NCBI GenBank assembly: GCA_030428385.1
Contig: JAUIDY010000050.1
Location: 1-41,699, forward strand
Length of the DNA stretch: 41,699 nt
Source of the DNA: Rhodothermia bacterium
GTDB taxonomy: Bacteria > Bacteroidota > Rhodothermia > Rhodothermales > JAAAOL01
Direction: 5' to 3'
In this document: positions 25,489 to 33,382 of the stretch, piece by piece
Layout: each line of letters begins with the position of its first letter
How positions within the stretch are numbered: position 1 is the first letter of the stretch
Made by a program: the position numbers and the translations under genes
The notes under the pieces: generated by a model
Database searches by the model: none
The model's input: only the letters and a program-made list of their open reading frames with translations
What the model was told of the DNA's origin: nothing

Positions 25489-25866
25489 CTACGGGAAGGC
25501 CGCGATACATTCGATCTCGACCCGCGCATCCAAGGGGTTTTGCTTCACGGCAATGGTAGAACGGGCGGGGGTGTGTCCGTCGAATAGCTCGGCATACACC
25601 GCGTTCATGCCCGCAAAGTCGGCCATGTCTTTCAGGAAGACGGTGGTTTTGACCACGTTTTGCAGCGTCAGCCCCAACCCTTCGAGCACGATGGACAGGT
25701 TGCGGAGTACCTGCTCCGTTTGTTCACCGATGGTGGTGCCGACGAGTTGCATCGTGGCGGGATCGAGGGGCGTTTGGCCCGAGCAAAAGACGAGGTTACC
25801 TACCCGGATGGCATGGCAGTACGGGCCAATGGCCGCGGGGGCACCTTCTATGTTTTCTATGGTCAT
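25489..25866 (-). CDS. RidA family (YjgF/UK114) deaminase
   Basis: 125 residues, the normal length. Typical segments are AIGPYCHAIRVGNLVFCSGQ, the DPATMQLVGTTIGEQTEQVL helix, VVKTTVFLKDMADFAGMN, and the signature TPARSTIAVKQNPLDARVEIE. Arg102 and Glu119 occupy the positions of the catalytic Arg and Glu of RidA. These trimeric enzymes hydrolyse reactive enamine/imine intermediates such as 2-aminoacrylate formed by PLP enzymes. It lies 9 bp downstream of the AlkC-type gene on the same strand, so the two are probably co-transcribed. Confidence 0.93.
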   Translation of the reverse strand: MTIENIEGAPAAIGPYCHAIRVGNLVFCSGQTPLDPATMQLVGTTIGEQTEQVLRNLSIVLEGLGLTLQNVVKTTVFLKDMADFAGMNAVYAELFDGHTPARSTIAVKQNPLDARVEIECIAAFP

Positions 25867-25875
25867 GGCGTGGTG

Positions 25876-26994
25876 TCAGGTCGTTGCTGAAAGTTCAAAT
25901 GCGCCCAGTGGAACGGCCCGCCCATTGAGCAAGGCGTCGACGCGGTGTGCGCCAGGGTAGTGGGTGCGGGTGCTCATGTTAGAAACCCAGATGGTTTTTT
26001 GCAGCGACCGCTGTTCTTGGGGCGCCAGTTCCAAGGCGCTGAGCTTAAACACCTTGGGGCGCGTACTGCCGTTGGCTTTGACAAAATGCACCTGAAAATC
26101 AACCATCACACGCTGGGATGCAAGGTGGGTATTGACGACGCTGAAAGCGATGGTCACCTTCCCGCCGATGGTGGCTTGGGCAGGCGTGAGGCGGACGTCC
26201 TTCACATCGAGGTGTTCGCTGCTGCCGTAGCCCAGCACGGCCAGCGCGTCGGCGTCGCCGCGTTTGACAGCGGTGCGCAGAGCGTGGCGGACCAGCCACT
26301 GGCGTTCCTCGCTGGCTTCGTGCATCCACGCACGCGCCGTGTCCACGAGCAGTGCCGGGTGGTCCTTGCCGATATCGTTCAGGTTGTTCGCCACCGAGCG
26401 GCGCACGTACAGCGACGGGTCGTCTTTGAGCAGTTCCAGCAAATCTAGCACCGGGTGCGGGTCTTTTTGAAACATGCGCAGCCGCGACGCCCACGGCAGC
26501 CGGGGCCGCGTGCCCTCCGAGACCAGCCGCCGGACATGTTCGCTGGGGTCCTGGGTCCATTCGCGGAGGCGGGCTAGGGTGGCGTCGGGGTGGTGTTCCA
26601 GGAACGGGCGGATGCTGAACTCGGCGGTGAAGCGCTGGGTCAGTTCGTGCTGCGCCCGCATCGACACCTCGAAGTGATTCAGGCCATGCGTGGCAACGAA
26701 CATCGTGTGGGGCATGTAGAGAAACGGAGCCATGCCGTGACCTTCGGTGGTCGCCAGGGGTTCATCCAGCGAAGCCAACAGGATGTCCACTGCCTGTGGA
26801 AAATCGGTGGGTAAATGCCGGTGTAGCGCCTCGGCGATGTGTTGTCCACGGGGTTTGAGCTCCAGCGCCTCGTAGCCGTCCAGCGCATCGTGCAGGAACG
26901 ATTCGGTGGGAAACGCGGGGTGCACCGCCGCGATCATGCGGGCGATGGTGCGGGGGATCTTCGGTCCGTACTGGTTTTTCAGAGGTTCGGCCAT
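25876..26994 (-). CDS. alkC: AlkC-type DNA alkylation repair glycosylase with Ig-like domain
   Basis: 372 residues. Residues about 1-270 form ALK/HEAT-like helical repeats of the AlkC/AlkD superfamily: LKNQYGPKIPRTIARMIAAV, REWTQDPSEHVRRLVSEGTR, PRLPWASRLRMFQKDP, DDPSLYVRRSVANNLNDIGK and HALRTAVKRGDADALAVLG. From about residue 275 a beta-sandwich follows (TIGGKVTIAFSVVNTH, then QRVMVDFQVHFVKANG). This is the C-terminal Ig-like domain that distinguishes AlkC from AlkD. AlkC removes alkylated bases such as 3-methyladenine without base flipping. It is probably in one transcript with RidA. Confidence 0.88.
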   Translation of the reverse strand: MAEPLKNQYGPKIPRTIARMIAAVHPAFPTESFLHDALDGYEALELKPRGQHIAEALHRHLPTDFPQAVDILLASLDEPLATTEGHGMAPFLYMPHTMFVATHGLNHFEVSMRAQHELTQRFTAEFSIRPFLEHHPDATLARLREWTQDPSEHVRRLVSEGTRPRLPWASRLRMFQKDPHPVLDLLELLKDDPSLYVRRSVANNLNDIGKDHPALLVDTARAWMHEASEERQWLVRHALRTAVKRGDADALAVLGYGSSEHLDVKDVRLTPAQATIGGKVTIAFSVVNTHLASQRVMVDFQVHFVKANGSTRPKVFKLSALELAPQEQRSLQKTIWVSNMSTRTHYPGAHRVDALLNGRAVPLGAFELSATT

Positions 26995-27025
26995 GTGGAT
27001 TGGTCGCGGGTGGTGGTTCTAACGT

Positions 27026-27047
27026 GGGTCGCCACGGGGGGCGACCC
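27026..27047. repeat. Hairpin: 8-bp stem, 6-base loop
   Basis: GGGTCGCC at 27026-27033 pairs with GGCGACCC at 27040-27047. It lies in the 182-bp gap between the YdeI-like stop and the AlkC start (minus strand). No T-run follows on the minus strand, so a simple intrinsic terminator is not supported; a REP-like element is possible. Confidence 0.5.
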
Positions 27048-27090
27048 CTACGGGTGGTCTTTTTACTCGTTGGGGGTATTGCCGGGCGTG

Positions 27091-27110
27091 CGACGCGCCA
27101 CGGCGCGTCG
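27091..27110. repeat. Hairpin: perfect 9-bp inverted repeat
   Basis: CGACGCGCC at 27091-27099 and GGCGCGTCG at 27102-27110 form a very GC-rich perfect palindrome with two central bases. It is the second palindrome in the same 182-bp gap, followed by a C-rich tract (27138-27176). It could be REP-type repeats or a transcription barrier upstream of the AlkC-RidA pair. Confidence 0.5.
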
Positions 27111-27176
27111 GTACGGGGTGCCGTTTTGGATTTGGGACTCCCCATTCCCCCCTTCTCACCCCCCTTCCCCCATCCC

Positions 27177-27737
27177 TCAATAATAGGTTTCAATGTGGTA
27201 GCCAAATTGTTTATCCTGGGCGGTCATCTTGATGAGGTGGGCGAGGCGTTTTTCGTATTCGCCGGGGCGGCGGCGGGCGGTGTCGACGAAGGCAATGCGG
27301 ATGCGCTGGTAGGCGTCGGAATAGCGCTGGAAGTTGGCCCACACCTGCGGCTCGGCCTGGAGTGCGGTGCGGATGTCGTCGGGGAAGGCGAACGGTTTGG
27401 CCAGCACCTCGGCGACGGACGCGGCCACTTCGGGAAGCACCTGTCCGGCAGGGATGAGACGGCGAAGGCGCTCTTTGTTTGTCTGTGAGTAGCCGCTGGT
27501 GGGTTTGCGCGGCGTGTAGCGGTGTGCGAGGCGGGTTTCGTCGAGCGCCTTGCGCAGGCCGTCAATCCAGCCCACGCACAAGGCTTCCTCCACGGCATCG
27601 TTGTAGGGCACGCTGCGGATGCCGGTAGCTTTGCGGTGCAAGACGAGCCAGATTTCGTCTTTGGTGGCGTGGTGTTCGTGCAGCCAGGCCCGCCATTCGG
27701 CGCGGGTGGCCACATACACCGTTTCGGTGATGTCCAT
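27177..27737 (-). CDS. YdeI/OmdA-like protein (OmpD-associated family)
   Basis: 186 residues. The family pattern is clear: ATRAEWRAWLHEHHATKDEIWLV, then LHRKATG, PYNDAVEEALCVGWIDGLRK, the RYTPRKPTSGYSQTNKERLRRL block, and a C-terminal helical part with FQRYSDAYQRIRIAFVDTAR and RPGEYEKRLAHLIKM. Family members are small cytoplasmic proteins linked to antimicrobial or bacteriocin protection and to outer-membrane protein levels; the mechanism is not settled. It is transcribed away from the five-gene operon that starts at 27832. Confidence 0.88.
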   Translation of the reverse strand: MDITETVYVATRAEWRAWLHEHHATKDEIWLVLHRKATGIRSVPYNDAVEEALCVGWIDGLRKALDETRLAHRYTPRKPTSGYSQTNKERLRRLIPAGQVLPEVAASVAEVLAKPFAFPDDIRTALQAEPQVWANFQRYSDAYQRIRIAFVDTARRRPGEYEKRLAHLIKMTAQDKQFGYHIETYY

Positions 27738-27831
27738 ATTTAAGAAGGTGGCGATTCCGACAGATATTCAAAACAGGTTTTTCGTTTCCATAATACGTTG
27801 GCAGGTGTGACACCCCCGTTTCCTAGCCGTT

Positions 27832-29241
27832 ATGAAACCTACGCTTTTCTTGCCGCCGCTGGCACGTGTTGTGGGATGGACGCTGCTGCTCCTTATGATC
27901 CCCCGGTGGGTGCAGGCCCACGTCAAATGGTTTAGCGAGTTTAGCTTCGCGCACCGTCCGCTGACGCTTTCGGAAGCGGTGACGCCGCTGTTTCTGGGCC
28001 TCGCCGTGCTCAGCATGGTGGTCATTGGATATTGTGTGTTGCTCGACTACCGCCTGAAGGACGCCCGGTGGTACACCCGGATTCAGCAATGGTTGGCAGG
28101 CTATGAGGAGTACAGCACCTTGGTGATGCGCATCGGCATCGGGGTGGCGCTGCTGCTGGCATGGCAGGCGGACGCGCTGCTTGCCATCGAACTAGCGCTG
28201 CCCGCGGCGTGGATCGGGTGGTTTCAGTTTGGCGTGGCGTTTTTGCTGCTGTTCCGGCGCACGGTGCCGCTGGCCGGTGCTGGGTTGCTGGGGCTCTTTG
28301 GGGTCGGCATCTTGCAGGCCGGGGCGTTTCACATGCTCGATTATGCCTTTTTTGCCGGCGCGGGCTACTTCTTGCTGGTGCGCAGTTGGTTCAGCGAGCG
28401 GGTGCAGGCCACGGGGCTCCCGGCGCTGTATCTGAGCGTGGGCTTCTCGCTGTGCTGGGCCGCGCTCGAAAAGGTGATCTACCCGCAGTGGGGGCGCTAC
28501 GTGTTGGAGCAAAGTCCGCACCTCACGCTCGGCTTTGATATCGATTTTTTCCTCCTCGCCGCCGCCTTTGTGGAACTGAGCCTGGGCTACCTGCTCATCA
28601 TTGGCCTGCTCGAACGCCCGATGGCGCTGACCGTGACGGTGGTGTTTTTTACCACTACGCTCATCTTTGGCAAGCTCGAAGTGATCGGGCACACGCCCAT
28701 CCACGCCGCGCTGATTGTGTTCCTGCTCGAAGGCCCTGGCAAGATCTACCGCGCGCCGTACACCTTCCATCAGCGACTGCCGCTGCGCATGGCGTTTGCC
28801 GCCGTCAACTTCGCCGTGATGCTGACGCTGCTGTTGGTGCCCTATGCCTACGGCGCGATGCAGCGGTACGAACGGGCATTGGCCGAGGGACCGTCGCATG
28901 AACATCCGCCCATTGAACTCACCGCGCCTACGCCCATTCCCACCGTTACGCTGACCGTGCAGCCTGACCCCATCGACGGTTGGAACCTGCATCTGGCCAC
29001 CACCGATTTTCGTTTCGCGCCGGACGGCGTCGGGGGCCCGCCGGTGCCGGGCGAAGGCCATGCCCACCTGTACCTTAACGATGAAAAAATTGCACGGCTC
29101 TACGGAAACTGGTACCATATACCGGCTCCGCCCCCTGGCACCTACACCCTGCGCGTGACCCTGCACGCCAACAACCACGGGATGTTTTTGCACGAGGGGG
29201 CTCCCATCGCCGACACGTATCTCCTCACCATCGAGCCTTAG
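27832..29241 (+). CDS. DoxX-like multispan membrane protein with His-rich C-terminal periplasmic domain
   Basis: 469 residues. An N-terminal leader (VVGWTLLLLMIP, then RWVQA) would be cut to leave His30 as the first residue of HVKWFSEF; otherwise it is TM1. About eight more membrane segments fill 48-340, with ALEKVIYPQW and HIS-containing loops (HTPIHAAL) as in DoxX-like proteins. After a Pro/Thr linker, residues 365-469 form a beta domain with HAH at 410-412, HIP at 429-431, and HANNHGMFLHEG (His445, His449, His454). It is the first gene of a tight operon with a DUF2141 protein, an ABC ATPase and two ABC-2 permeases. His clustering suggests metal (perhaps copper) binding, but that is inference. 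Confidence 0.75.
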   Translation: MKPTLFLPPLARVVGWTLLLLMIPRWVQAHVKWFSEFSFAHRPLTLSEAVTPLFLGLAVLSMVVIGYCVLLDYRLKDARWYTRIQQWLAGYEEYSTLVMRIGIGVALLLAWQADALLAIELALPAAWIGWFQFGVAFLLLFRRTVPLAGAGLLGLFGVGILQAGAFHMLDYAFFAGAGYFLLVRSWFSERVQATGLPALYLSVGFSLCWAALEKVIYPQWGRYVLEQSPHLTLGFDIDFFLLAAAFVELSLGYLLIIGLLERPMALTVTVVFFTTTLIFGKLEVIGHTPIHAALIVFLLEGPGKIYRAPYTFHQRLPLRMAFAAVNFAVMLTLLLVPYAYGAMQRYERALAEGPSHEHPPIELTAPTPIPTVTLTVQPDPIDGWNLHLATTDFRFAPDGVGGPPVPGEGHAHLYLNDEKIARLYGNWYHIPAPPPGTYTLRVTLHANNHGMFLHEGAPIADTYLLTIEP

Positions 29242-29247
29242 GTTGCC

Positions 29248-29703
29248 ATGCCTCGCGTAGGCGTTTTTCTTTGCTGGCTGTTCATCGCCGGGGCGGCGTC
29301 TGTCCAGGCACAACCGGCAGAAGCAGAGACGGACCATCAAACCGGGACGCTGCGGATTGTGGTGGACAACATCGAGGAGGCCAAAGGAGCCATCGCGGCG
29401 GGTCTTTTCCGGGGACAAGAAGCCTACGAGGCGATGAATAACGCCTATTCTTCGGCCAAATTGCCCCTCACCGACACCACCTGCACATGGATCGTCGAAG
29501 GGCTTCCCTACGGCGATTATGCCGTGACGCTTTACCACGACAAGAATAACAACGGCGAACTGGACAGCAACCTCTTACGCATCCCGAAGGAGCCGTATGG
29601 GTTTTCCAACAACGCCCGCCCCACGTTCGGCCCGCCGGGCTTCGAGGCCGTGAAGGTCACCGTCGCCGCACCCGATACAACGATCCGCATTACCCTAAAC
29701 TGA
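29248..29703 (+). CDS. Secreted DUF2141 protein
   Basis: 151 residues with a signal peptide ending at SVQAQ. The family core is easily seen: GTLRIVVDNIEEAKGAIAAG, then CTWIVEGLPYGDYAVTLYHD, an acidic HDKNNNGELDSN loop (97-108), and IPKEPYGFSNNARPTFGPPG. DUF2141 proteins are small periplasmic beta-sandwich proteins of unknown role; the D-x-N-x-N-G-x-L-D loop resembles a calcium-binding loop. The start lies 6 bp after the upstream stop, so it is translated from the same message as the DoxX-like protein. Confidence 0.88.
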   Translation: MPRVGVFLCWLFIAGAASVQAQPAEAETDHQTGTLRIVVDNIEEAKGAIAAGLFRGQEAYEAMNNAYSSAKLPLTDTTCTWIVEGLPYGDYAVTLYHDKNNNGELDSNLLRIPKEPYGFSNNARPTFGPPGFEAVKVTVAAPDTTIRITLN

Positions 29704-29734
29704 ACGCGTCTTCTTTCCCCTGACGCCATCGCCT

Positions 29735-29739
29735 GGAGG
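29735..29739 (+). promoter_or_regulatory. Strong Shine-Dalgarno sequence before the ABC ATPase
   Basis: GGAGG at 29735-29739 is seven bases before the ATG at 29747. Most genes in this window lack such a site, so this supports the start and suggests stronger translation of the ATPase than of its neighbours. Confidence 0.5.
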
Positions 29740-29746
29740 ACGATTT

Positions 29747-30676
29747 ATGCTTGAAGTGGAGCACCTTCGTAAGCAGTACGGCACCTTCACGGCGGTAGAT
29801 GATGTTAGTTTCACGGCCCAGCCGGGGCAAATTTTTGGGCTGCTCGGCCCCAACGGCGCAGGCAAGTCGACCACCATCGGCTGTATCTCGGGTTTGCTCA
29901 AGCCCACATCGGGGCATATCCGTATCCTTGGGCACGATGTCGTCACGGCAGGCACGGCGTCGCGGCAGCAACTCGGGGTGGTGCCGCAGGATCTGGCGTT
30001 GTACGAAGACCTGCCCGCCCGCGAAAACCTGATGTACTGGGGCGCGGCGTATGGCTTGCGGGGGCAGGCGCTCAAAAGCCGGGTGGATGAGGTGCTGAAT
30101 GGCATCGGCCTGCTAGACCGCGCCAGCGATGCCGCCGGGACGTTCAGCGGAGGCATGAAGCGGCGGCTCAACTTCGGCTGCGCCATTGTGCATCGGCCCA
30201 AGGTGTTGTTGCTGGATGAACCCACGGTGGGCGTGGACCCGCAGTCTCGCGAGCGGCTGCTGGACCTGGTCCGCGAGCAAGCCGAGGCAGGCACCTGTGT
30301 GGTCTATACCACCCACTACATGGAAGAGGTGGAGCGGCTCTGCGAGCAACTGGTCATCGTCGATCACGGGCGCGTTATTGCCGCCGGGACGCTGGCCGAA
30401 CTGCGGGGCATGATGGGCGAGCGCGACGTGCTGCACCTCACGGGCGCATTCGATGCCGACGCCGTGCGCACGGCCTTTAAGCCGCTGGAAACGGTGCAGG
30501 TGCTCCATGCCGAGCCGGAGCAGCTACAGCTTTCGGTGCAGGATGCTCCACTGCATCTGGCCACCATCTTCGACACCCTTAACAACATCGAGGCGACGAT
30601 ACGCAGCACCACGCTCTCGCAGCCCAACCTCGAAAGCCTGTTCATCAAGCTGACGGGCAAAGCCCTGCGCAAGTGA
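29747..30676 (+). CDS. ABC transporter ATP-binding protein (ABC-2 exporter type)
   Basis: 309 residues. Walker A is GPNGAGKST (34-42), the Q-loop Gln is at 81 (VVPQDLALYEDLPA), the signature is SGGMKRRL (134-141), Walker B is VLLLDEPTVGVD (153-164), and the H-loop lies in VYTTHYMEEVE. The C-terminal 80 residues form the regulatory extension common in DrrA/NatA-like ATPases of drug, lipid or polymer exporters. It is followed after 3 bp and 2 bp by two ABC-2 permease genes and belongs to the operon begun at 27832. The substrate cannot be read from the sequence. Confidence 0.96.
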   Translation: MLEVEHLRKQYGTFTAVDDVSFTAQPGQIFGLLGPNGAGKSTTIGCISGLLKPTSGHIRILGHDVVTAGTASRQQLGVVPQDLALYEDLPARENLMYWGAAYGLRGQALKSRVDEVLNGIGLLDRASDAAGTFSGGMKRRLNFGCAIVHRPKVLLLDEPTVGVDPQSRERLLDLVREQAEAGTCVVYTTHYMEEVERLCEQLVIVDHGRVIAAGTLAELRGMMGERDVLHLTGAFDADAVRTAFKPLETVQVLHAEPEQLQLSVQDAPLHLATIFDTLNNIEATIRSTTLSQPNLESLFIKLTGKALRK

Positions 30677-30679
30677 GCC

Positions 30680-31894
30680 ATGTCATTCGTTCGCTTCGTC
30701 GTAAAAAAAGACCTCCGGCAGTTGCTCCGCCATCCCCTCATCCTGCTCTTGTGGGCCGGGATTCCGTTTGCTATCGGCACGCTGATCACCCTGATGTCGA
30801 GCGGCGGTAGCCTGCCGAAGGCGCAGGTTCTGGTGGTAGATGAAGACGAAAGCCTCGTAAGCCAGGTCATCGTCGGGGCGATGGGGACGGGGCCGGTACA
30901 GGAGATGATTGAACTGGAGACGGTGTCGCGGGCAGCAGGCGACGCGCGTATCGAGGAGGGCGACGGCACCGCGCTCCTGATTATCCCCGATGGGTTTGGC
31001 GATGCTTTTTTGGCCGAGACGCCGACCGAGCTCACGCTGCGCACCAACCCCGCGCAGGTGGTGCTGCCGGAACTGGTGGAGCAGGGCACCCGCGTGCTGG
31101 TGGATGGCGGCTTCTATCTCCACCGTATCCTCGGTGATGAACTGCGGGTGGTAGCCGAAGGCGACACCACCACGGCGACGGTGACACAGGCTGCCGCAAC
31201 CACACTCCGCGCCAGCCAGCGGCTCAAACCGTATCTGTTTCCGCCCGCCATTCAGGTAGAAGCCGCCGTCGAGGACGCAAATGCCTTTCCTGTCACCTTT
31301 GCGTTTTTGATGATGCCCGGCATGCTCATCATGGCGCTGCTGTTTACGGCGCAGGGGCTGGGGATTACGTATTGGGACGAGCGCGAAGGCGGTACGCTGC
31401 GGCGGCTGGCAGGCACGCCCACCAGCGTGACGTTGTTGCTGCTGGGCAAACTGGTAGCGGGTGCGTGCATCACGGCGGTGATCTGTGCGGTGTTGCTGGC
31501 AATAGGAATGGGCTACCACGGCTTGCCCTGGACACGCTTCCCGCTGGCGCTCGTGTGGATGGTGACGGCGGGTATGGTCTTTTATTTGGCGCTGGCGCTG
31601 GTACAGTTTCTGACCCCGCATCGGCGGGCGGGCACGTTTGCCACCAACCTCATCACGCTGCCGTTGCTGATGGCGGGCGGCAGCTTTTTCCCGATGGAGA
31701 CCATGCCGGGCTGGTTGGCGCAGGTGGGGCAATGGACGCCCAACGGCTACGCTCTCACCCAACTGCAAGCCATCCTGTTGGGCACCAGCAATGCCACCAC
31801 GCTGGGGCTGGCGTTTGGTGTGCTTCTTGGCGTCGGGGCCGTCTTTTTTGTGCTGAATGCGCGGCAGAATCACCGGATTGCAACCCTGAGCTAG
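30680..31894 (+). CDS. ABC-2 type permease (first)
   Basis: 404 residues. TM1 lies at about 17-36 (LILLLWAGIPFAIGTLI). A large extracytoplasmic domain (about 40-195) follows with VVDEDESLVSQVI and LRTNPAQVVLPELVEQ. Five further membrane segments in the C-terminal half include FLMMPGMLIMALLF and the GTLRRLAGTPTSVTLLLLGK coupling motif. This is the YhiH/NatB-like ABC2_membrane_3 topology. It pairs with the following homologous permease, probably as a heterodimer driven by the upstream ATPase. Confidence 0.92.
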   Translation: MSFVRFVVKKDLRQLLRHPLILLLWAGIPFAIGTLITLMSSGGSLPKAQVLVVDEDESLVSQVIVGAMGTGPVQEMIELETVSRAAGDARIEEGDGTALLIIPDGFGDAFLAETPTELTLRTNPAQVVLPELVEQGTRVLVDGGFYLHRILGDELRVVAEGDTTTATVTQAAATTLRASQRLKPYLFPPAIQVEAAVEDANAFPVTFAFLMMPGMLIMALLFTAQGLGITYWDEREGGTLRRLAGTPTSVTLLLLGKLVAGACITAVICAVLLAIGMGYHGLPWTRFPLALVWMVTAGMVFYLALALVQFLTPHRRAGTFATNLITLPLLMAGGSFFPMETMPGWLAQVGQWTPNGYALTQLQAILLGTSNATTLGLAFGVLLGVGAVFFVLNARQNHRIATLS

Positions 31895-31896
31895 CG

Positions 31897-33033
31897 ATGA
31901 AAAACGTCTGGTTTATCGCCTACAAGGATGTGCGTTACCTGCTGCGGGAGCGCTCGGTGATCCTCTGGGTGTTTATTATGCCGATCCTGTTTTTCTACTT
32001 CATCGGCACGCTTACCAGCACCCCCGTCGGAAGTGTGGCGCAGACCACCATGTTGGTGGTAGACGTGCCCAACGATGCCGGTTTCCTCGCCGATGAAGTG
32101 CAGCAGCGCCTCACCGAAGGCGGCTTTGTGCTCATGCCGATGGATTCGGTGGGCACCGCCGACGCCCCACCCATCCGTCTTCAGTTTCCGGTAGCCTTCA
32201 CCGACTCGGTGCTGGCGCAAAAGGGAGCCACCTTGCACCTGCGGTATGCCGAGCCGTCCCCGTCCGAGCCGCTCGATCTGCTGCGGGTGCAGCGGGCGGT
32301 GTATACCGTGCTGGCGGATCTGGCTGCGAGCTTGAGCGCCGGGCGCGAGACAAACGCCGCTACCTTTGCCGCGCTGGATGCCATGCCGCGTCCGTTGGGG
32401 CTGCGCGTCGAAGCTGCAACCCGCAGTCAATATATTCCGTCTGGTTTCGAGCATGCCATCCCCGGGCTCATCGTGATGTTTGTCCTGTTTGTGCTGGTCA
32501 CCAGTGGCTCTACGCTGCTGGTGGTGGAGCGCAACCGGGGCATGCTGCGGCGGCTGGCGAGCACACCCATCACCCGCATGCAGATTGTGTTGGGCAAGTG
32601 GGGCGGTAAGATGGTGCTGGGGGTGTTGCAGATTGCCGTGGGGCTGTTGATTGGCACCGTGCTCTATCAGATGAACTGGGGGCCGCGCTGGCCGATGGTG
32701 GTCGTCATCCTGCTGGCGTGGGGCTGTTGCTGTGCCTCCATCGGGCTGTTTGTGGGCAACGTGAGCCGCACCGAAGGGCACGTCACTGCACTGGGATGGC
32801 TCGTGACGATGTCGCTGGCGGCGCTGGGCGGCTGCTGGTGGCCCATCGAGGTGACGCCCCCGTGGATGCAGGCGATTCAAAAGGCGCTGCCCTCGGGCTG
32901 GGCGATGGACGCCATGCACAAACTCATCAGCTTTCAGTTGCCATCTGCCAGCGTAGTGCCGCACCTGATCGCGTTGGTCGTGGTCTCGGCAGTATTGCTA
33001 GGGCTTACCGCGCGCCGCTTCCGGTTTGAATAA
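31897..33033 (+). CDS. ABC-2 type permease (second)
   Basis: 378 residues from the ATG at 31897, two bases after the previous stop; the longer open frame upstream lies inside the first permease. It has TM1 (SVILWVFIMPILFFYFIGTL), a large extracytoplasmic domain starting TTMLVVDVPNDAGFLADEV, and five C-terminal membrane segments with the GMLRRLASTPITRMQIVLGK coupling motif. It shares fold and motifs with the first permease, consistent with gene duplication. It is the last gene of the operon; the next 539 bp hold only repeats. Confidence 0.92.
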   Translation: MKNVWFIAYKDVRYLLRERSVILWVFIMPILFFYFIGTLTSTPVGSVAQTTMLVVDVPNDAGFLADEVQQRLTEGGFVLMPMDSVGTADAPPIRLQFPVAFTDSVLAQKGATLHLRYAEPSPSEPLDLLRVQRAVYTVLADLAASLSAGRETNAATFAALDAMPRPLGLRVEAATRSQYIPSGFEHAIPGLIVMFVLFVLVTSGSTLLVVERNRGMLRRLASTPITRMQIVLGKWGGKMVLGVLQIAVGLLIGTVLYQMNWGPRWPMVVVILLAWGCCCASIGLFVGNVSRTEGHVTALGWLVTMSLAALGGCWWPIEVTPPWMQAIQKALPSGWAMDAMHKLISFQLPSASVVPHLIALVVVSAVLLGLTARRFRFE

Positions 33034-33119
33034 CCGATGTTACACGACGTGCCTTGAACGCAATACATAAACTTGCATCAGCATTCTTCTCTATGCCCAT
33101 TTTAACATCGGCCTTAGCG

Positions 33120-33228
33120 AAATCGGCGGCTCGGACCCGGAGCGCAGGAGACGAGCCAGAGAAACTTCCTGTCTGAGCGAAGCGAGTTTGAAGTTTCCCC
33201 GTCTCCGCAGCGCAGGGTCAGCCGATTT
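33120..33228. repeat. Long imperfect palindrome (REP-like)
   Basis: Outer arms AAATCGGC (33120-33127) and GCCGATTT (33221-33228) match perfectly. Further inward, GACCC/GGGTC, GAGAC (33148-33152) and GTCTC (33201-33205), and GAAACTTC (33161-33168) and GAAGTTTC (33190-33197) also pair. The whole can fold into one branched hairpin. Confidence 0.75.
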
Positions 33229-33249
33229 GGGTACCGCCTTGAGCTTTTG

Positions 33250-33275
33250 GTTCTTTTGGGTCAAGCCAAAAGAAC
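33250..33275. repeat. Perfect 10-bp hairpin with 6-base loop; right arm repeated at 33412-33429
   Basis: GTTCTTTTGG at 33250-33259 and CCAAAAGAAC at 33266-33275 form the stem. The 18 bases at 33258-33275 (loop and right arm) recur exactly at 33412-33429, without the left arm. Confidence 0.75.
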
Positions 33276-33291
33276 GTAAACCAATCTCGTG

Positions 33292-33382
33292 TCATCCCGA
33301 CGACAAAAAGGAGGAGAGATCTTCCACCTGATCGTTTAGCTGAGCCTGAAAGTGGGAGATCTCTCACATGCGTTCGAGATGA
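33292..33382. repeat. Second palindromic repeat
   Basis: GAGAGATCTTCCAC (33314-33327) and GTGGGAGATCTCTC (33352-33365) pair at 13 of 14 positions. Outer arms TCATCCCGAC (33292-33301) and the inverted copy around 33373-33382 pair at about 8-9 of 10. TCATCCCGA...GAGATGA elements are common dispersed repeats in Bacteroidota genomes. Confidence 0.7.

Noticed and set aside
28192-32964. Long minus-strand ORFs (such as 28192-29538, 30683-31873, 31891-32964) opposite the ABC operon
   Set aside because: Their translations are His/Gln/Arg-rich low-information sequences typical of antisense reading of GC-rich genes, while the plus strand carries complete known families.
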